Shown here: positions 7,901 to 15,039 of the stretch, piece by piece | Position numbering within the stretch: position 1 is the stretch's first letter | How the letters are laid out: every line of letters starts with the position of its first letter | Source of the DNA: Cytobacillus sp. NJ13 | GTDB taxonomy: Bacteria > Bacillota > Bacilli > Bacillales > Cytobacillaceae | Assembly (NCBI GenBank): GCA_030348385.1 | Contig: JAUCFP010000006.1 | Span: 4,181,501-4,245,500, forward strand | Length of the DNA: 64,000 nt | Reading direction: 5' to 3' | Notes under the pieces: model-generated | The model's database searches: none | Seen by the model: the letters and a program-made list of their open reading frames with translations, nothing else | What the model was told of the DNA's origin: nothing | Translations under genes and position numbers: made by a program

Positions 7901-8116
7901 AAGATGGGCACTGTTATTATCTCAGCTGCCGTAATCCTTGGCGGAACTTTCGCGGCAATGATGCCTTCCGGGATGCTGTCGCTTTTGCAGATTGCGTCCA
8001 TCGTTCTAGTCGGATTAATGCTTTATGCACTGGTGGTGCTGCCGCTATTTATTCCGGTTATGGTCAAGAACTTTGGCCAGGCAAACTGGTGGCCGTTTAA
8101 AAGAAGTGCAAATTAA
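4988..8116 (+). CDS. MMPL/RND-type membrane exporter
   Basis: A 1042-residue protein with the two-fold layout of the MMPL family. There is one N-terminal helix, an extracellular domain, five helices (about residues 180-345, including FGIGTDYCILLLSRF), then a long extracytoplasmic region and five more helices near the C-terminus with VALGVDYSIFLMDRFNEY. The GTDY and GVDY stretches carry the Asp-Tyr pair that relays protons in this family. Residues about 480-770 are dominated by heptad-like repeats (SDGLNEASSEL, GLNQLADGQGQ, GLEQVSEGLG), as in the YhgE/YdgH group, probably a coiled-coil stalk. The start is GTG 4988 after GCGGGGGA. Operon with MarR; likely lipid or drug efflux. Confidence 0.92.
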   Translation: MYSIIKRKWLVIVVWIAVVAGLFMAAPNMAELVRDKGQITVPEEYSSTLAGDIMQEVQKQEGGGDETQVALVFHNDKKLTGEEIKEAEKAIRTLEDKSEEMGITEILTHFNEESLKDQLVSEDGKSILASVNVSWNDREPAELSEELYSAIDDAKVDHYYTSEWLINEDLMNSSQEGLKKTEGITVVFILVVLLLVFRSVVAPIIPLLTVGFTYLASQSIVAFLVDRLDFPISNYTQIFLVAILFGIGTDYCILLLSRFKEELSYSESTADAIVATYRNAGRTVFFSGLAVMIGFAAIGFSQFILYQSAAAVAIGVAILLIALFTIVPFFMAVMGQKIFWPSKKSAEHGESKLWGTVGRFSLARPFLALLIVAAVCVPFLVTYDGELSYNSLEEIGGDVNSIKAFNAIADSFGPGESMPTQIVLKNDEEMDSAEYVGLAEKISREVENVDLVDTVRSVTRPTGELIEDFFVAKQAETLEEGLGEGKDGLNKISDGLNEASSELSKSEPELQNATKGINDLISGTNEIKSGLGEIQTNLAKIEDGIRRGSVGSDQIKDGLEKSKAGAEELLAGYQKLLVGYQSAEQLIPSLIAGYKEIQTNLNQLSDGIKQANDALFGYVETNDPALAQDPQYQAIKGQVAGLQEQLPKVSEGINAANGGLTKLQNGLSEANRNFGTAISGQKELAAGLQQLIDGIEAQQAGLNQLADGQGQIVDNFPKLTNGLAGINGGQEQLLTGFGDLGGQISQLTDGLGQSADGLEQVSEGLGSAQDYLAGLSNSENMDGFYLPPEVLEDEEFAQVFDVYLSEDGKVMTMDVVLEANPYSNEAINQVDEIKEAVERATKGTKLENAVVAVGGITSTNADLSTMSDQDYSRTVVLMLLGISIILVFLFRSIIMPIYLIGSLILTYYTSMAMNEAIFVNLLGYSGISWAVPFFAFVILVALGVDYSIFLMDRFNEYRDLSIADAMLLSMKKMGTVIISAAVILGGTFAAMMPSGMLSLLQIASIVLVGLMLYALVVLPLFIPVMVKNFGQANWWPFKRSAN

Positions 8117-8124
8117 TTTAAATC

Positions 8125-8152
8125 GAGACTGTCTTTAAGGCAGTCTCTTTTT
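8125..8152 (+). terminator. Terminator of the MarR-MMPL operon
   Basis: GAGACTG, 9-nt loop, CAGTCTC, then a T-rich tail. Confidence 0.85.
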
Positions 8153-8184
8153 GATGGGAGAAAAGAGTTTATTTCAAAAAGAAA

Positions 8185-8217
8185 ATTAAAGCCCCAATCA
8201 TTAAGCGATAGGGGCTT
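8185..8217 (-). terminator. Terminator of the SDR gene (minus strand)
   Basis: On the minus strand AAGCCCC pairs with GGGGCTT and is followed by TTAATTTTC. It lies just after the stop of the SDR gene. Confidence 0.75.
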
Positions 8218-8227
8218 CTCCAAAATC

Positions 8228-8944
8228 TTATGGATTTGTCGACCACATGCCGGCTGTCTTCACAAACACCCGAGGGTTCAATTTCAGCTGTGCTACCATG
8301 AATTCTGCGAGGTCTTCCGGCTGCATAACCTTTTCCGGGTTGCCGTCTGTCAGGTTTGTTTCAATCGCAAGGTCAGTGGCAACCGTGCTTGGAGTCAATG
8401 CGCTAACTCGTATATTATGCTTTCGAACCTCAAGCATCAGGGACTCTGTTAAGCCTAAAACGGCAAATTTGGATGCGCTGTAAGCACTAGTGACAGGTGC
8501 GCCTTTTTGACCGGCTGTGGATGCAATGTTGATAATGTCTCCGGACTTCTGTTCAATCATTTCAGGAAGAACGGCTCTCGTAACATTATAAACACCCATC
8601 AAGTTGACCTGGATGATGCTTTCCCACTCATCAGGAGATAGCTCCAGGAATCCCCCAAACTTGGCAATACCGGCGTTGTTAATCAGGATATCCACAGAGC
8701 CAAGGTCTGACTTAATATGCTCGACTGCATGAGTGACGGCTTCAAGGTCGGCAACATCGGCTGCAGCAGCAGATACATTCACATTGTACTGGCTAAGTTC
8801 GTCCGCCATTTTTTCAAGATTTTCAATCGTGCGGCCAAGCAAACCAATATTGACGCCTTCTTTGGCGAGCGCGATAGCTGCTGCACGCCCGATCCCTCTG
8901 CCTGCTCCTGTGATTAGAGCTGTTTTGCCTTTTAATGTATGCAT
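8228..8944 (-). CDS. Short-chain dehydrogenase/reductase, 3-oxoacyl-ACP reductase type
   Basis: A 238-residue classical SDR. The Rossmann motif [12 protein letters not shown] is at about residues 11-22, NNAG follows the fourth strand, and the catalytic Ser-Tyr-Lys are in [11 protein letters not shown] and [18 protein letters not shown] matches the cofactor-closing segment. It is close to FabG-like reductases found outside the fatty acid cluster in Bacillus, so the real substrate is unknown. The start is the ATG at 8942-8944, preceded by AGAGGAGG; a longer frame upstream lacks such a site. It is a single gene with its own terminator. Confidence 0.9.
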   Translation of the reverse strand: MHTLKGKTALITGAGRGIGRAAAIALAKEGVNIGLLGRTIENLEKMADELSQYNVNVSAAAADVADLEAVTHAVEHIKSDLGSVDILINNAGIAKFGGFLELSPDEWESIIQVNLMGVYNVTRAVLPEMIEQKSGDIINIASTAGQKGAPVTSAYSASKFAVLGLTESLMLEVRKHNIRVSALTPSTVATDLAIETNLTDGNPEKVMQPEDLAEFMVAQLKLNPRVFVKTAGMWSTNP

Positions 8945-9084
8945 CGTTTTTCCTCCTCTAAAAAAATCATTCATATACTACCAGAAAGGCTGTAAATTTC
9001 CTAATAAATCGCTTGCGCAGCCGAGACATTTGAGGAAGCTGTATTCTTGTGATAAGATCATCTTCAATAAAAGGGGGATTTCTA

Positions 9085-9247
9085 ATGAAGCCCAGTGTAT
9101 TGGATCAATCTGTCGTTGCTAAAGGGGATACTGCAGTTGAAACTTTTCGTAAAACAGCCAAGCTTGCTCAATTGGCAGAAGACCTTGGACTTTCAAGGCA
9201 AGCTGAATTCGTACACCCTGCTGGCCGAAGCTTTCGGCTTAAGTTGA
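9085..9247 (+). pseudogene. Remnant of a luciferase-like (LLM) flavin monooxygenase
   Basis: AAAAGGGGGATTTCTA precedes ATG 9085. The frame reads MKPSVLDQSVVAKGDTAVET and on to LAEDLGLSR, which fits the first 40 residues of bacterial luciferase-like oxidoreductases (VLDQSP...G.....A...T..LA...E.LGY.R). About 10 codons later, in a different frame (from about 9203), the sequence reads LNSYTLLAEAFGLS and a stop at 9245-9247, which fits the usual last residues of the same family (SYELLAEAF). Some 290 residues between the two ends are missing. I infer a single large internal deletion. The frame running on to 9327 is an artefact. Confidence 0.6.
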
Positions 9248-9358
9248 AAATGTGTAATTCCCAATTAATCCACGGATTGAGGATTATATTCATTTTCGAA
9301 CTTCCCATTATTTCAAAATGTGCATAACTAATTCATTGATTTTTTAAATTTTTCAGAA

Positions 9359-9500
9359 GTATCCACAATTAAAGGCGTTTTTTGTTCGATTCATCCACAC
9401 TAAGTGGATAATCTAAGGAGACAACAGAGTTATCCACATAGGTGATCATGATGGAGACAAAAAGTTATCCCCAAACATCCTCCTCTTTTATTTATCCACA
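9359..9500. promoter_or_regulatory. Cluster of six DnaA-box-like sites
   Basis: TTATCCACA occurs exactly at 9430-9438 and 9492-9500. One-mismatch versions are GTATCCACA (9359-9367), TCATCCACA (9391-9399), TTATCCACT on the minus strand (9403-9411) and TTATCCCCA (9465-9473). Five point the same way. The 240-nt stretch otherwise holds no gene, and the last box overlaps the 3' end of the C39 gene. The DnaA consensus is TTATNCACA. No dnaA or dnaN gene is near, so this is not oriC. Confidence 0.6.
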
Positions 9501-10180
9501 TAAGTGATTGCCTGTCTTCCTATCTGTTCCCATCCGGCAATGAACTTGTCCCTTTGGTATTGGGTGTTTTTCTTCTTAAGCGGGTCATTTGCATAGATAT
9601 GATCTTCGTCATAGCCTGTGACTAATACAGCATGCATTCGGTAGGTTATTTTGGCAGGGCCATCTTTTGTTTCCCAGGTTTCCCATTCTGATTCAGGCAA
9701 TACGTTGTAAGTGCTGGTGATTATCACCCAGACTGGTCTGCCGTCATCAAGCTGCTCGATCACTTTGTCAAATCCGCTGCCTGTCAGGTCTTCAATTTTC
9801 CCGGGCAAATAGCTTTCGGCCAGTTCTGCGACGGGTTCATGGTAGACGCCGAGTCCAGGTTTTTCCAATGTCTGCATATTGCCAACAAAGCCTTTATGAA
9901 TATTTCCCCGATAGCCATCTTTTTCGAAAGGAACACGATTTATTTTTTCGGCTAATTCCATTTTATCGGTCTCTTCGCCTGCATGATTCAGGAGCATGGC
10001 AAGACTTGTTACCTCACATCCTCTTTCAAGCTCAGGCTTTTGCGAATAATGAGGGGCATTAATTAACACTTTGCCGTCTTCCTGTTCTGCGGATTCGGTT
10101 TCACTTTCCTGGCCGGTAATCCAGGTTGGTGAGGAGCAGCCTGACAGCAGAATGGATGCCAGTAAAATAGCTTTCTTCAA
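9488..10180 (-). CDS. C39-family cysteine peptidase-like lipoprotein
   Basis: A 230-residue protein with a lipoprotein signal peptide (LLASILLSGC, cysteine at residue 15). A papain-like C39 domain follows: ERGCEVTSLAMLLN carries the nucleophile Cys near residue 54, MHAVLVTGYDEDHIYANDPL near residue 182 carries the His and Asp. The family (DUF3335/YvpB-like) is predicted to cleave peptides at the cell surface; the substrate is unknown. The start is TTG at 10178-10180, with AAAGGAGTG 8 nt upstream. It is a single minus-strand gene whose 3' end reaches into the DnaA-box cluster. Confidence 0.85.
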   Translation of the reverse strand: MKKAILLASILLSGCSSPTWITGQESETESAEQEDGKVLINAPHYSQKPELERGCEVTSLAMLLNHAGEETDKMELAEKINRVPFEKDGYRGNIHKGFVGNMQTLEKPGLGVYHEPVAELAESYLPGKIEDLTGSGFDKVIEQLDDGRPVWVIITSTYNVLPESEWETWETKDGPAKITYRMHAVLVTGYDEDHIYANDPLKKKNTQYQRDKFIAGWEQIGRQAITYVDK

Positions 10181-10271
10181 GACTCACACTCCTTTGTGAA
10201 ATTTCGCTTGTCAAAATATTGGGTATAAGACTATTTCCCGTAGTGTCGAGCCTTAATCCTCATTCAGCATC

Positions 10272-10295
10272 AAAAAAGCCCGGTTTCCCGGACTT
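10272..10295 (-). terminator. Terminator of the LiaG-like gene (minus strand)
   Basis: On the minus strand AAGTCCGG, a GAAA tetraloop and CCGGGCTT run into TTTTTT. Confidence 0.85.
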
Positions 10296-10306
10296 CAATG
10301 CAGCAG

Positions 10307-11161
10307 TTAATTAATTTCAGCTTTCCCGCTGGATACAGAGATACGGATGTCATGTTCTCCTGATCCATGCCTGCCGGAAATATCATTTTTATCGCGTTTC
10401 TCATCATCCAATTCGAAATTGCTGCTGATATGGCCGCTGCTTGCTTTGCCTTTTAAGGTGAAGTCAGCATCATCAGGCAAATCAAGGCGGACAAAGCCTG
10501 AACTTGCTTCCACTTTAATAGAGTCAATCAGTTTGCCGACCATTATATCCAGCTGTCCAGACGATACCCCCGCATCAAGCTTGCCCTGGTAGTTGCGGAT
10601 TTTCACTTTGCCTGAACTCATATCTATTTCTCCTGTACGGGTAATAATATGATCTGCTTTCATCATCCCTGATGAACCTTCATGCTCAAATTCATCAGTC
10701 TTAATGTTGGCAAGGCTGACTTTGCCGGAGCTCATATGAACATCCAGACTCTCAAGGCTGAAAGGCTTGCTTTCAGATTCACCGGCAAAATTCAAACGGC
10801 CAGAACCAATGTCAATTGACATGGACTTATTGAAATCTTCAGGAATGTAAATCTTGAGATTGCTTTTATTATTGAAAAACTGAAAGCCGTCCAGCCACTT
10901 TCTTTTGTATTCTACACGAACTTCGTTTCCCGCCTTATTTACGGTCACTTTCCCTTTACCGTCAAGCTCTGCTCTAACATCATTCCTCTTTTCAGGAATA
11001 ATGACTGTATCGGAACTTGATACATCTATGCTGATATGATCTGTCCTCTTGCTGAGAGAAGCTTCGGTACTGCTTCCTCCAGAACTTAACCAGCTGTTTA
11101 CACCGGTAAAGAGCAAATAGGAACAGACTAAAATGATAAAAATGGCGAAAATCCTTTTCAC
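10307..11161 (-). CDS. DUF4097 beta-strand repeat protein, LiaG/YvlB-like
   Basis: A 284-residue protein with one N-terminal membrane anchor (IFAIFIILVCSYLLF) and an extracytoplasmic beta-helix-like domain. The domain has short recurring SSG turns (HMSSGKVSLANI, DMSSGKVKIRNY, GVSSGQLDIMV, EASSGFVRLDL, SVSSGKAEIN), the hallmark of DUF4097. Length and architecture match LiaG of the B. subtilis lia (cell-envelope stress) operon, but no liaIH or liaFSR genes are beside it. It is therefore a stand-alone relative of unknown role, perhaps a cell-wall stress scaffold. The start is GTG 11161 after CAGGGATT. It has its own terminator. Confidence 0.8.
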   Translation of the reverse strand: MKRIFAIFIILVCSYLLFTGVNSWLSSGGSSTEASLSKRTDHISIDVSSSDTVIIPEKRNDVRAELDGKGKVTVNKAGNEVRVEYKRKWLDGFQFFNNKSNLKIYIPEDFNKSMSIDIGSGRLNFAGESESKPFSLESLDVHMSSGKVSLANIKTDEFEHEGSSGMMKADHIITRTGEIDMSSGKVKIRNYQGKLDAGVSSGQLDIMVGKLIDSIKVEASSGFVRLDLPDDADFTLKGKASSGHISSNFELDDEKRDKNDISGRHGSGEHDIRISVSSGKAEIN

Positions 11162-11431
11162 TAAGAATCCCTGCTTTCCTTCATAAATTTCTTATTTATA
11201 TTTTATGATAAACCTATATCATGCACATTGAGCCCCAGCTTTAAATTCAGCTAAGACTTGAGGCGTATGGAATACAGTATAATGCTTTTTTGTCCGGCGG
11301 GAATGTGCAACCTTTAATATATACAGAGCAGCAGAAGTTCTAGAGAGAGGCTCTGGATATATTAACTGCCTAAAAAGAATTCTCTTTTCACTGCTAATAT
11401 CTTATTATAAAAGGAAAAAACAGGAGAATCT
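11162..11431. other. Gene-free divergent region
   Basis: It lies between the LiaG-like gene (minus) and the GNAT gene (plus). A TATAAT at 11278-11283 with GACTTG 17 nt upstream could be a promoter for the GNAT gene. Nothing else is recognised. Confidence 0.35.
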
Positions 11432-11974
11432 ATGAATACCACAACTGTCGATGGAAAAACAATTAATGCCGGTATGCCTGAGGTTTGCGACAAAAAGCTG
11501 GCTGATGCTGAGCAGAAAATGATTAAATCGGATATTAAGATGGTACAGATCTCAAAAGATTACGAGACTGCTGCAAAAGAATTAATACTGAATGGATTTC
11601 AGGAACGCTTCGGGTTTATTGATCATTCGTTAAATCCTGATTTGAATTGCCTTACAGAGACGTATAACGCTGAGGGTGCCCTTTTTCTGGCAGGTTTGAT
11701 TGAAAATGAACTGGTGTGTACGGGTGCAATTACCAATGAAGGCAAAGGGGAATGCAGGCTGCAGCGAATGTCTGTAAAAAAGGAATTCCGGGGTCAGGGC
11801 ATTGCCAGTATGATGGTACGGCAACTGGAGGATCGCGCCAAAGCAGCCGGTTACGGAAAAGTTGTCCTCGAAACGAATATTGCCTGGGATAGTGCGGTAA
11901 ACCTCTATAAACGCTGCGGATATAAGGAATATAAACTGGAAGATGAGATGATTCATCTATCTAAAGAAATTTAG
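11432..11974 (+). CDS. GNAT-family N-acetyltransferase
   Basis: A 180-residue protein with the GNAT fold in its second half. LQRMSVKKEFRGQGIASMMV is the acetyl-CoA pyrophosphate-binding motif (V..EFRGQGIA) and VVLETNIAWDSAVNLYKRCGYKEY is the C-terminal strand-helix with N...A..LY...GF. The first 35 residues are polar and not part of the fold. The acceptor cannot be read from the sequence. ATG 11432 is preceded by ACAGGAG. It appears to be a single gene. Confidence 0.88.
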   Translation: MNTTTVDGKTINAGMPEVCDKKLADAEQKMIKSDIKMVQISKDYETAAKELILNGFQERFGFIDHSLNPDLNCLTETYNAEGALFLAGLIENELVCTGAITNEGKGECRLQRMSVKKEFRGQGIASMMVRQLEDRAKAAGYGKVVLETNIAWDSAVNLYKRCGYKEYKLEDEMIHLSKEI

Positions 11975-12469
11975 CGGATTTGCCTAATGGAAAGTCCGAT
12001 TTTTTTTAAAAAGCATGCATATGAAGTGCAATGTTACATAATATATGGTATGATGTATTTATGTTACATTAAAAAATCGATAAAGACAGTGCAAGCGGCA
12101 AAAGATAATCTTATGCTGGAAACAAAGCTCGCGACTCACTGTCACTTCTTTTCTAATAGCAGCTTTTCACCATGCTAAAGATCCGTCATGAACTGCTGTC
12201 ATCACCTCTCCGGGAATACACTGGCTAAATTAATTCTGCCTTTTTCGTACAGAACACAAGTCATTCTTCACTCTCAAAGAAATTGTTTCAAAAGCAAGGC
12301 AAATTCTCCGTTGTAAAAAAGTCACTTACAAGCTGAGACTCAATTTTGCATGATATTGTCTCCTTTCATACAGCTTTACTGATTCAATAAAAAGAATTCC
12401 TCAATAATAATAGAACATTTTTTATAACCTATATCCTTTGATTAAATCTAAATAAAGAAGGTGATCGTA
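11975..12469. other. 495-bp gene-free region with a possible structured RNA
   Basis: A TATGAT at 12049-12054 lies between two copies of ATGTTACAT (12031-12039 and 12061-12069). It is followed by a potential stem GACAGTG (12085-12091) with CACTGTC (12137-12143) enclosing GGCAAA and ACAAAGCTC. This loosely recalls the 5' half of c-di-GMP-I aptamers, but the 3' half is not recognisable. No convincing gene is present; the short frame at 11987-12178 has no ribosome site. I looked for a c-di-AMP (ydaO) switch, common before K+ transporters, and did not see one. Confidence 0.3.
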
Positions 12470-13960
12470 TTGGCTGAATTTATTTGGCACACAGATGCAC
12501 TTATCCTATTGGCTGCTATTCTTTTTATTATTGGTGTTATGACAACTAAATTTTCTGCACGGCTTGGCGTGCCTGCTCTTGTTCTCTTTATCGCGGTCGG
12601 GATGGGATTGGGGCAATTCATTTATTTTGATAATGCGAGAATTGCGCAGATGATTGGGGTTTTGGCCTTTATCATTATTTTGTTTGAAGGAGGACTGCAG
12701 ACGAACTGGAAAACAGCTCGGACGGTCATTGCACCTTCCTTATCATTGGCAACCTTAGGTGTTGTGATTACCACCGGGCTTGTTGCCGTGGCGGCAAAGT
12801 TTATTCTTGGGGTAGATTGGCCTGTCGCGGTGCTTTTTGGCGCGATTGTCGGATCGACTGATGCAGCTGCCGTTTTTGCTGTATTAAAAGGGCAAAATAT
12901 AAAGCCCAAAATTTCCGCAACACTGGAAGCCGAGTCTGGCTCCAACGACCCCATGGCAGTGTTCCTGACAGTTGCCATGATTGAGTTGATTATGACTCCT
13001 GGCTCCGGCATTTTCTCACTTATTGGTTCCTTCTTTATCCAAATGGGAGTGGGAGCAATAGCCGGTCTCCTGTTTGGCAAATTCGCAATATGGTCATTGA
13101 ATAAAATTAACTTGGATTCAAGCGGGCTTTATCCTGTTTTTGCAACTGGATTTGCCATGCTGACATATGGAATAACTGCTTATCTGGGAGGCAGCGGCCT
13201 TCTTGCTGTATATGTGGCGGGTATTATGATAGGGAACGCAGACATTGCCTATCGCCACTCTGTTTTCCGGTTTACAGAAGGGTTTGCCTGGATGATGCAA
13301 ATCGCGATGTTCGTTATTTTGGGTCTCCTGGTCTTCCCGAATGAACTTTTCCAAACTGACATTTTGCTAAAAGGCCTGGCTCTTTCAGCTCTTCTTATGT
13401 TTGTTGCCAGACCTGCTGCTGTGTTTCTAACCACCATTAAGATGGGCTTTTCGATGAAAGAACTGGTCTTCTTATCCTGGGCAGGGTTAAAAGGAGCTGT
13501 GCCAATCGTGCTGGCCACTTTCCCGCTGTTATCCGGTGTGGAAGGAAGTCACGAAATTTTCAATGTTGTCTTTTTCGTTGTCCTGACCAGCGCTCTTATC
13601 CAGGGATCAACGATTACATTGTTAGCCGAAAAGCTCGGTCTAACTGGGCCTGAGAAGGCTACTCCCATGCATTCCCTGGAATTGGTTTCCCTTGGAAAAG
13701 CAGATGCTGAAATGATTGAATTCGAAATAGAAGAAGATGCCTTCATTATCGGGCAAAATCTGATGGAGATCCCTTTTCCTGAAGGGGCACTCGTCAATGC
13801 AATCATACGTAAAGATGAGTTAATTACTCCAACAGGCAACACCCAAATTGAGCAGGGAGATTTTCTTTACATCCTTACTAAGAGAAAATATAAAAAAGAG
13901 CTCAAGCTGCTGCTGAAAAAGAAAAAAACAGCTGAAACTCTGGTAGAAGCAGAAGCGTAG
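12470..13960 (+). CDS. Potassium/proton antiporter, CPA1 family with RCK-C domain
   Basis: A 496-residue protein. About 12-13 membrane helices fill residues 5-390 (GVMTTKFSARLGVPALVLFI, GAIVGSTDAAAVFAVLKGQ with the conserved STDAAA, and ESGSNDPMAVF with the Asn-Asp pair of the ion site). The last 95 residues (FEIEEDAFIIGQNLMEIPFP ... GDFLYILTKR) are a TrkA-C/RCK-C domain, a regulatory ligand-binding fold that in Bacillaceae often senses c-di-AMP. This layout matches CvrA/NhaP2-type K+ exporters. TTG 12470 lies 7 nt after AAGGTG and is preferred to GTG 12461. A terminator follows at 13971. Confidence 0.88.
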   Translation: MAEFIWHTDALILLAAILFIIGVMTTKFSARLGVPALVLFIAVGMGLGQFIYFDNARIAQMIGVLAFIIILFEGGLQTNWKTARTVIAPSLSLATLGVVITTGLVAVAAKFILGVDWPVAVLFGAIVGSTDAAAVFAVLKGQNIKPKISATLEAESGSNDPMAVFLTVAMIELIMTPGSGIFSLIGSFFIQMGVGAIAGLLFGKFAIWSLNKINLDSSGLYPVFATGFAMLTYGITAYLGGSGLLAVYVAGIMIGNADIAYRHSVFRFTEGFAWMMQIAMFVILGLLVFPNELFQTDILLKGLALSALLMFVARPAAVFLTTIKMGFSMKELVFLSWAGLKGAVPIVLATFPLLSGVEGSHEIFNVVFFVVLTSALIQGSTITLLAEKLGLTGPEKATPMHSLELVSLGKADAEMIEFEIEEDAFIIGQNLMEIPFPEGALVNAIIRKDELITPTGNTQIEQGDFLYILTKRKYKKELKLLLKKKKTAETLVEAEA

Positions 13961-13970
13961 TCAAATAAGG

Positions 13971-14003
13971 AACCAGTGTGGAGGAAATCTGCACTGGTTT
14001 TTT
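13971..14003 (+). terminator. Terminator of the antiporter gene
   Basis: AACCAGTG, 13-nt loop, CACTGGTT, then a T-run. Confidence 0.85.
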
Positions 14004-14008
14004 TGAAT

Positions 14009-14080
14009 TTCGCGGATAAAGCATGTAAAATCACGGACAAAAACAAAATTTCGCGGTTATCATCTATTTTTCGCGGAAAG
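14009..14080. repeat. Short word TTTCGCGG repeated every 20-21 bp (4 copies)
   Basis: The core CGCGG or CACGG starts at 14011, 14032, 14052 and 14072 (steps 21, 20, 20), with flanks TTTCGCGGATAAAG, AATCACGGACAAAA, TTTCGCGGTTATC and TTTCGCGGAAAG. GCGGATAAA is the reverse complement of the word repeated at 59304-59399. It lies between the antiporter terminator and the XRE gene. Confidence 0.55.
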
Positions 14081-14099
14081 ATCTTAAAGCGCATCAACT

Positions 14100-14121
14100 A
14101 ATGTCCAAAGCATTGGACATT
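14100..14121. promoter_or_regulatory. Perfect 9-bp inverted repeat, candidate operator
   Basis: AATGTCCAA, spacer AGCA, TTGGACATT. There is no T-run, so it is not a terminator. It is 53 nt before the XRE gene and probably its binding site or that of another dimeric regulator. Confidence 0.5.
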
Positions 14122-14173
14122 CTGCCATCTGAAATGCTACCATAAAAACAGCTTCGGCCCAAAAGGTGATAGG

Positions 14174-14365
14174 ATGAAAAATAAAATAAAGGAAATACGA
14201 AAAAAGCTGGGAATAACTCAGAAAAGGCTCGCTCAAGAATGCAGTGTGGCCAGGCAGACAATCAATTGCATAGAAAATAATAAATATGATCCCACACTGG
14301 AGCTCGCTTTTAAAATTTCTAAAACATTAAAAGTAAAGGTAGATGAATTGTTTATTTATGAGTAA
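14174..14365 (+). CDS. Small XRE-family HTH regulator
   Basis: A 63-residue protein made of a single Cro/C1-type HTH domain. LGITQKRLAQECSVARQTIN is helix 2-turn-helix 3 and NNKYDPTLELAFKISKTLKV the following helices, ending DELFIYE. This is the compact YgzD/HipB-like form common in Bacillus. It has no ligand domain. ATG 14174 is preceded by AAGGTGAT. The 3' end overlaps the start of the peptide deformylase gene by a few bases, so the two are probably co-transcribed; the inverted repeat at 14100 is a plausible autoregulatory operator. Confidence 0.9.
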   Translation: MKNKIKEIRKKLGITQKRLAQECSVARQTINCIENNKYDPTLELAFKISKTLKVKVDELFIYE

Positions 14366-14936
14366 ATTTAATGCTGATACGATCATTACTATGAAAGATA
14401 TTGTGCGGGAAGGGGATTCGATCCTGCGAGAGGTAACAAAAGAAGTCGCATTGCCTATAACTGAAGAAGATCGCGTAACACTGATTGCGATGATGCAATA
14501 TTTGAAGAACAGCCAGGACCCTGCCATTGCAAAGAAATATGGCTTGCGGCCGGGCATTGGGCTATCTGCCAACCAAATTGGCCTTAACAAACGCATGTTT
14601 ACCGCCTATTTTACCAATGAAAAAGCTGAGCCTCAGGAGTATTTCATAATTAATCCAAAAATCATCAGCCACTCTGTCGGTGTTATTTTCCTGCCGGAGG
14701 GTGAGGGTTGCCTGTCTGTAGACCGTGACGTAAAAGGGTATGTGCCCCGTTATGAGCGCATTAAGGTAAAAGCCCATAATCTTGAAGGCAAAGAAGTGAC
14801 ACTCCGGTTTAAGGGTATCCCGGCTATCATTATGCAGCATGAAATCGACCATCTGAACGGAATAATGTTTTATGATCGAATTGATAAAAATGATCCGTTC
14901 AAAGTTCCGGAAAACTCGGTTATGGAGAACTTTTAG
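14358..14936 (+). CDS. def: Peptide deformylase (divergent)
   Basis: A 192-residue protein with the three deformylase motifs. Motif I reads GIGLSANQIG where GxGLAAPQ is usual, so the two residues before the Gln differ. Motif II is EGEGCLSVD (metal-binding Cys) and motif III QHEIDHLNG (metal-binding His pair and catalytic Glu). The enzyme removes the N-formyl group from nascent proteins at the ribosome exit. The N-terminus reads IITMKDIVREGDSILREV, like B. subtilis YkrB (MITMENIVRDG). The exact start is uncertain: ATG 14358 overlaps the XRE stop, ATG 14343 is closer to AAAGG, and ATG 14391 also fits. Coupling to an XRE gene is unusual. Confidence 0.88.
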   Translation: MSKFNADTIITMKDIVREGDSILREVTKEVALPITEEDRVTLIAMMQYLKNSQDPAIAKKYGLRPGIGLSANQIGLNKRMFTAYFTNEKAEPQEYFIINPKIISHSVGVIFLPEGEGCLSVDRDVKGYVPRYERIKVKAHNLEGKEVTLRFKGIPAIIMQHEIDHLNGIMFYDRIDKNDPFKVPENSVMENF

Positions 14937-14937
14937 A

Positions 14938-14968
14938 AGCATAGACCATGGGTTTATGCTTTTTGTTT
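14938..14968 (+). terminator. Terminator after def
   Basis: AAGCATA, 11-nt loop, TATGCTT, then TTTGTTTT. Confidence 0.75.
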
Positions 14969-15039
14969 TATGGGAACAGGATGTGGTAAATATTTATTAA
15001 CCACTTATAACAAACTATAACAAAAGGAGGATTAGGCAA

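Noticed and set aside
9359..9500. Chromosomal origin oriC
   Set aside because: No dnaA, dnaN, rpmH or gyr genes and no clear AT-rich unwinding element with trios; only the boxes are present.
11987..12178. 63-codon frame after the GNAT gene
   Set aside because: No ribosome site and atypical composition; the region looks like a promoter and non-coding RNA instead.
12100..12469. c-di-AMP (ydaO) or other K+-related riboswitch before the antiporter
   Set aside because: I looked for the conserved ydaO blocks on the plus strand and did not find them.
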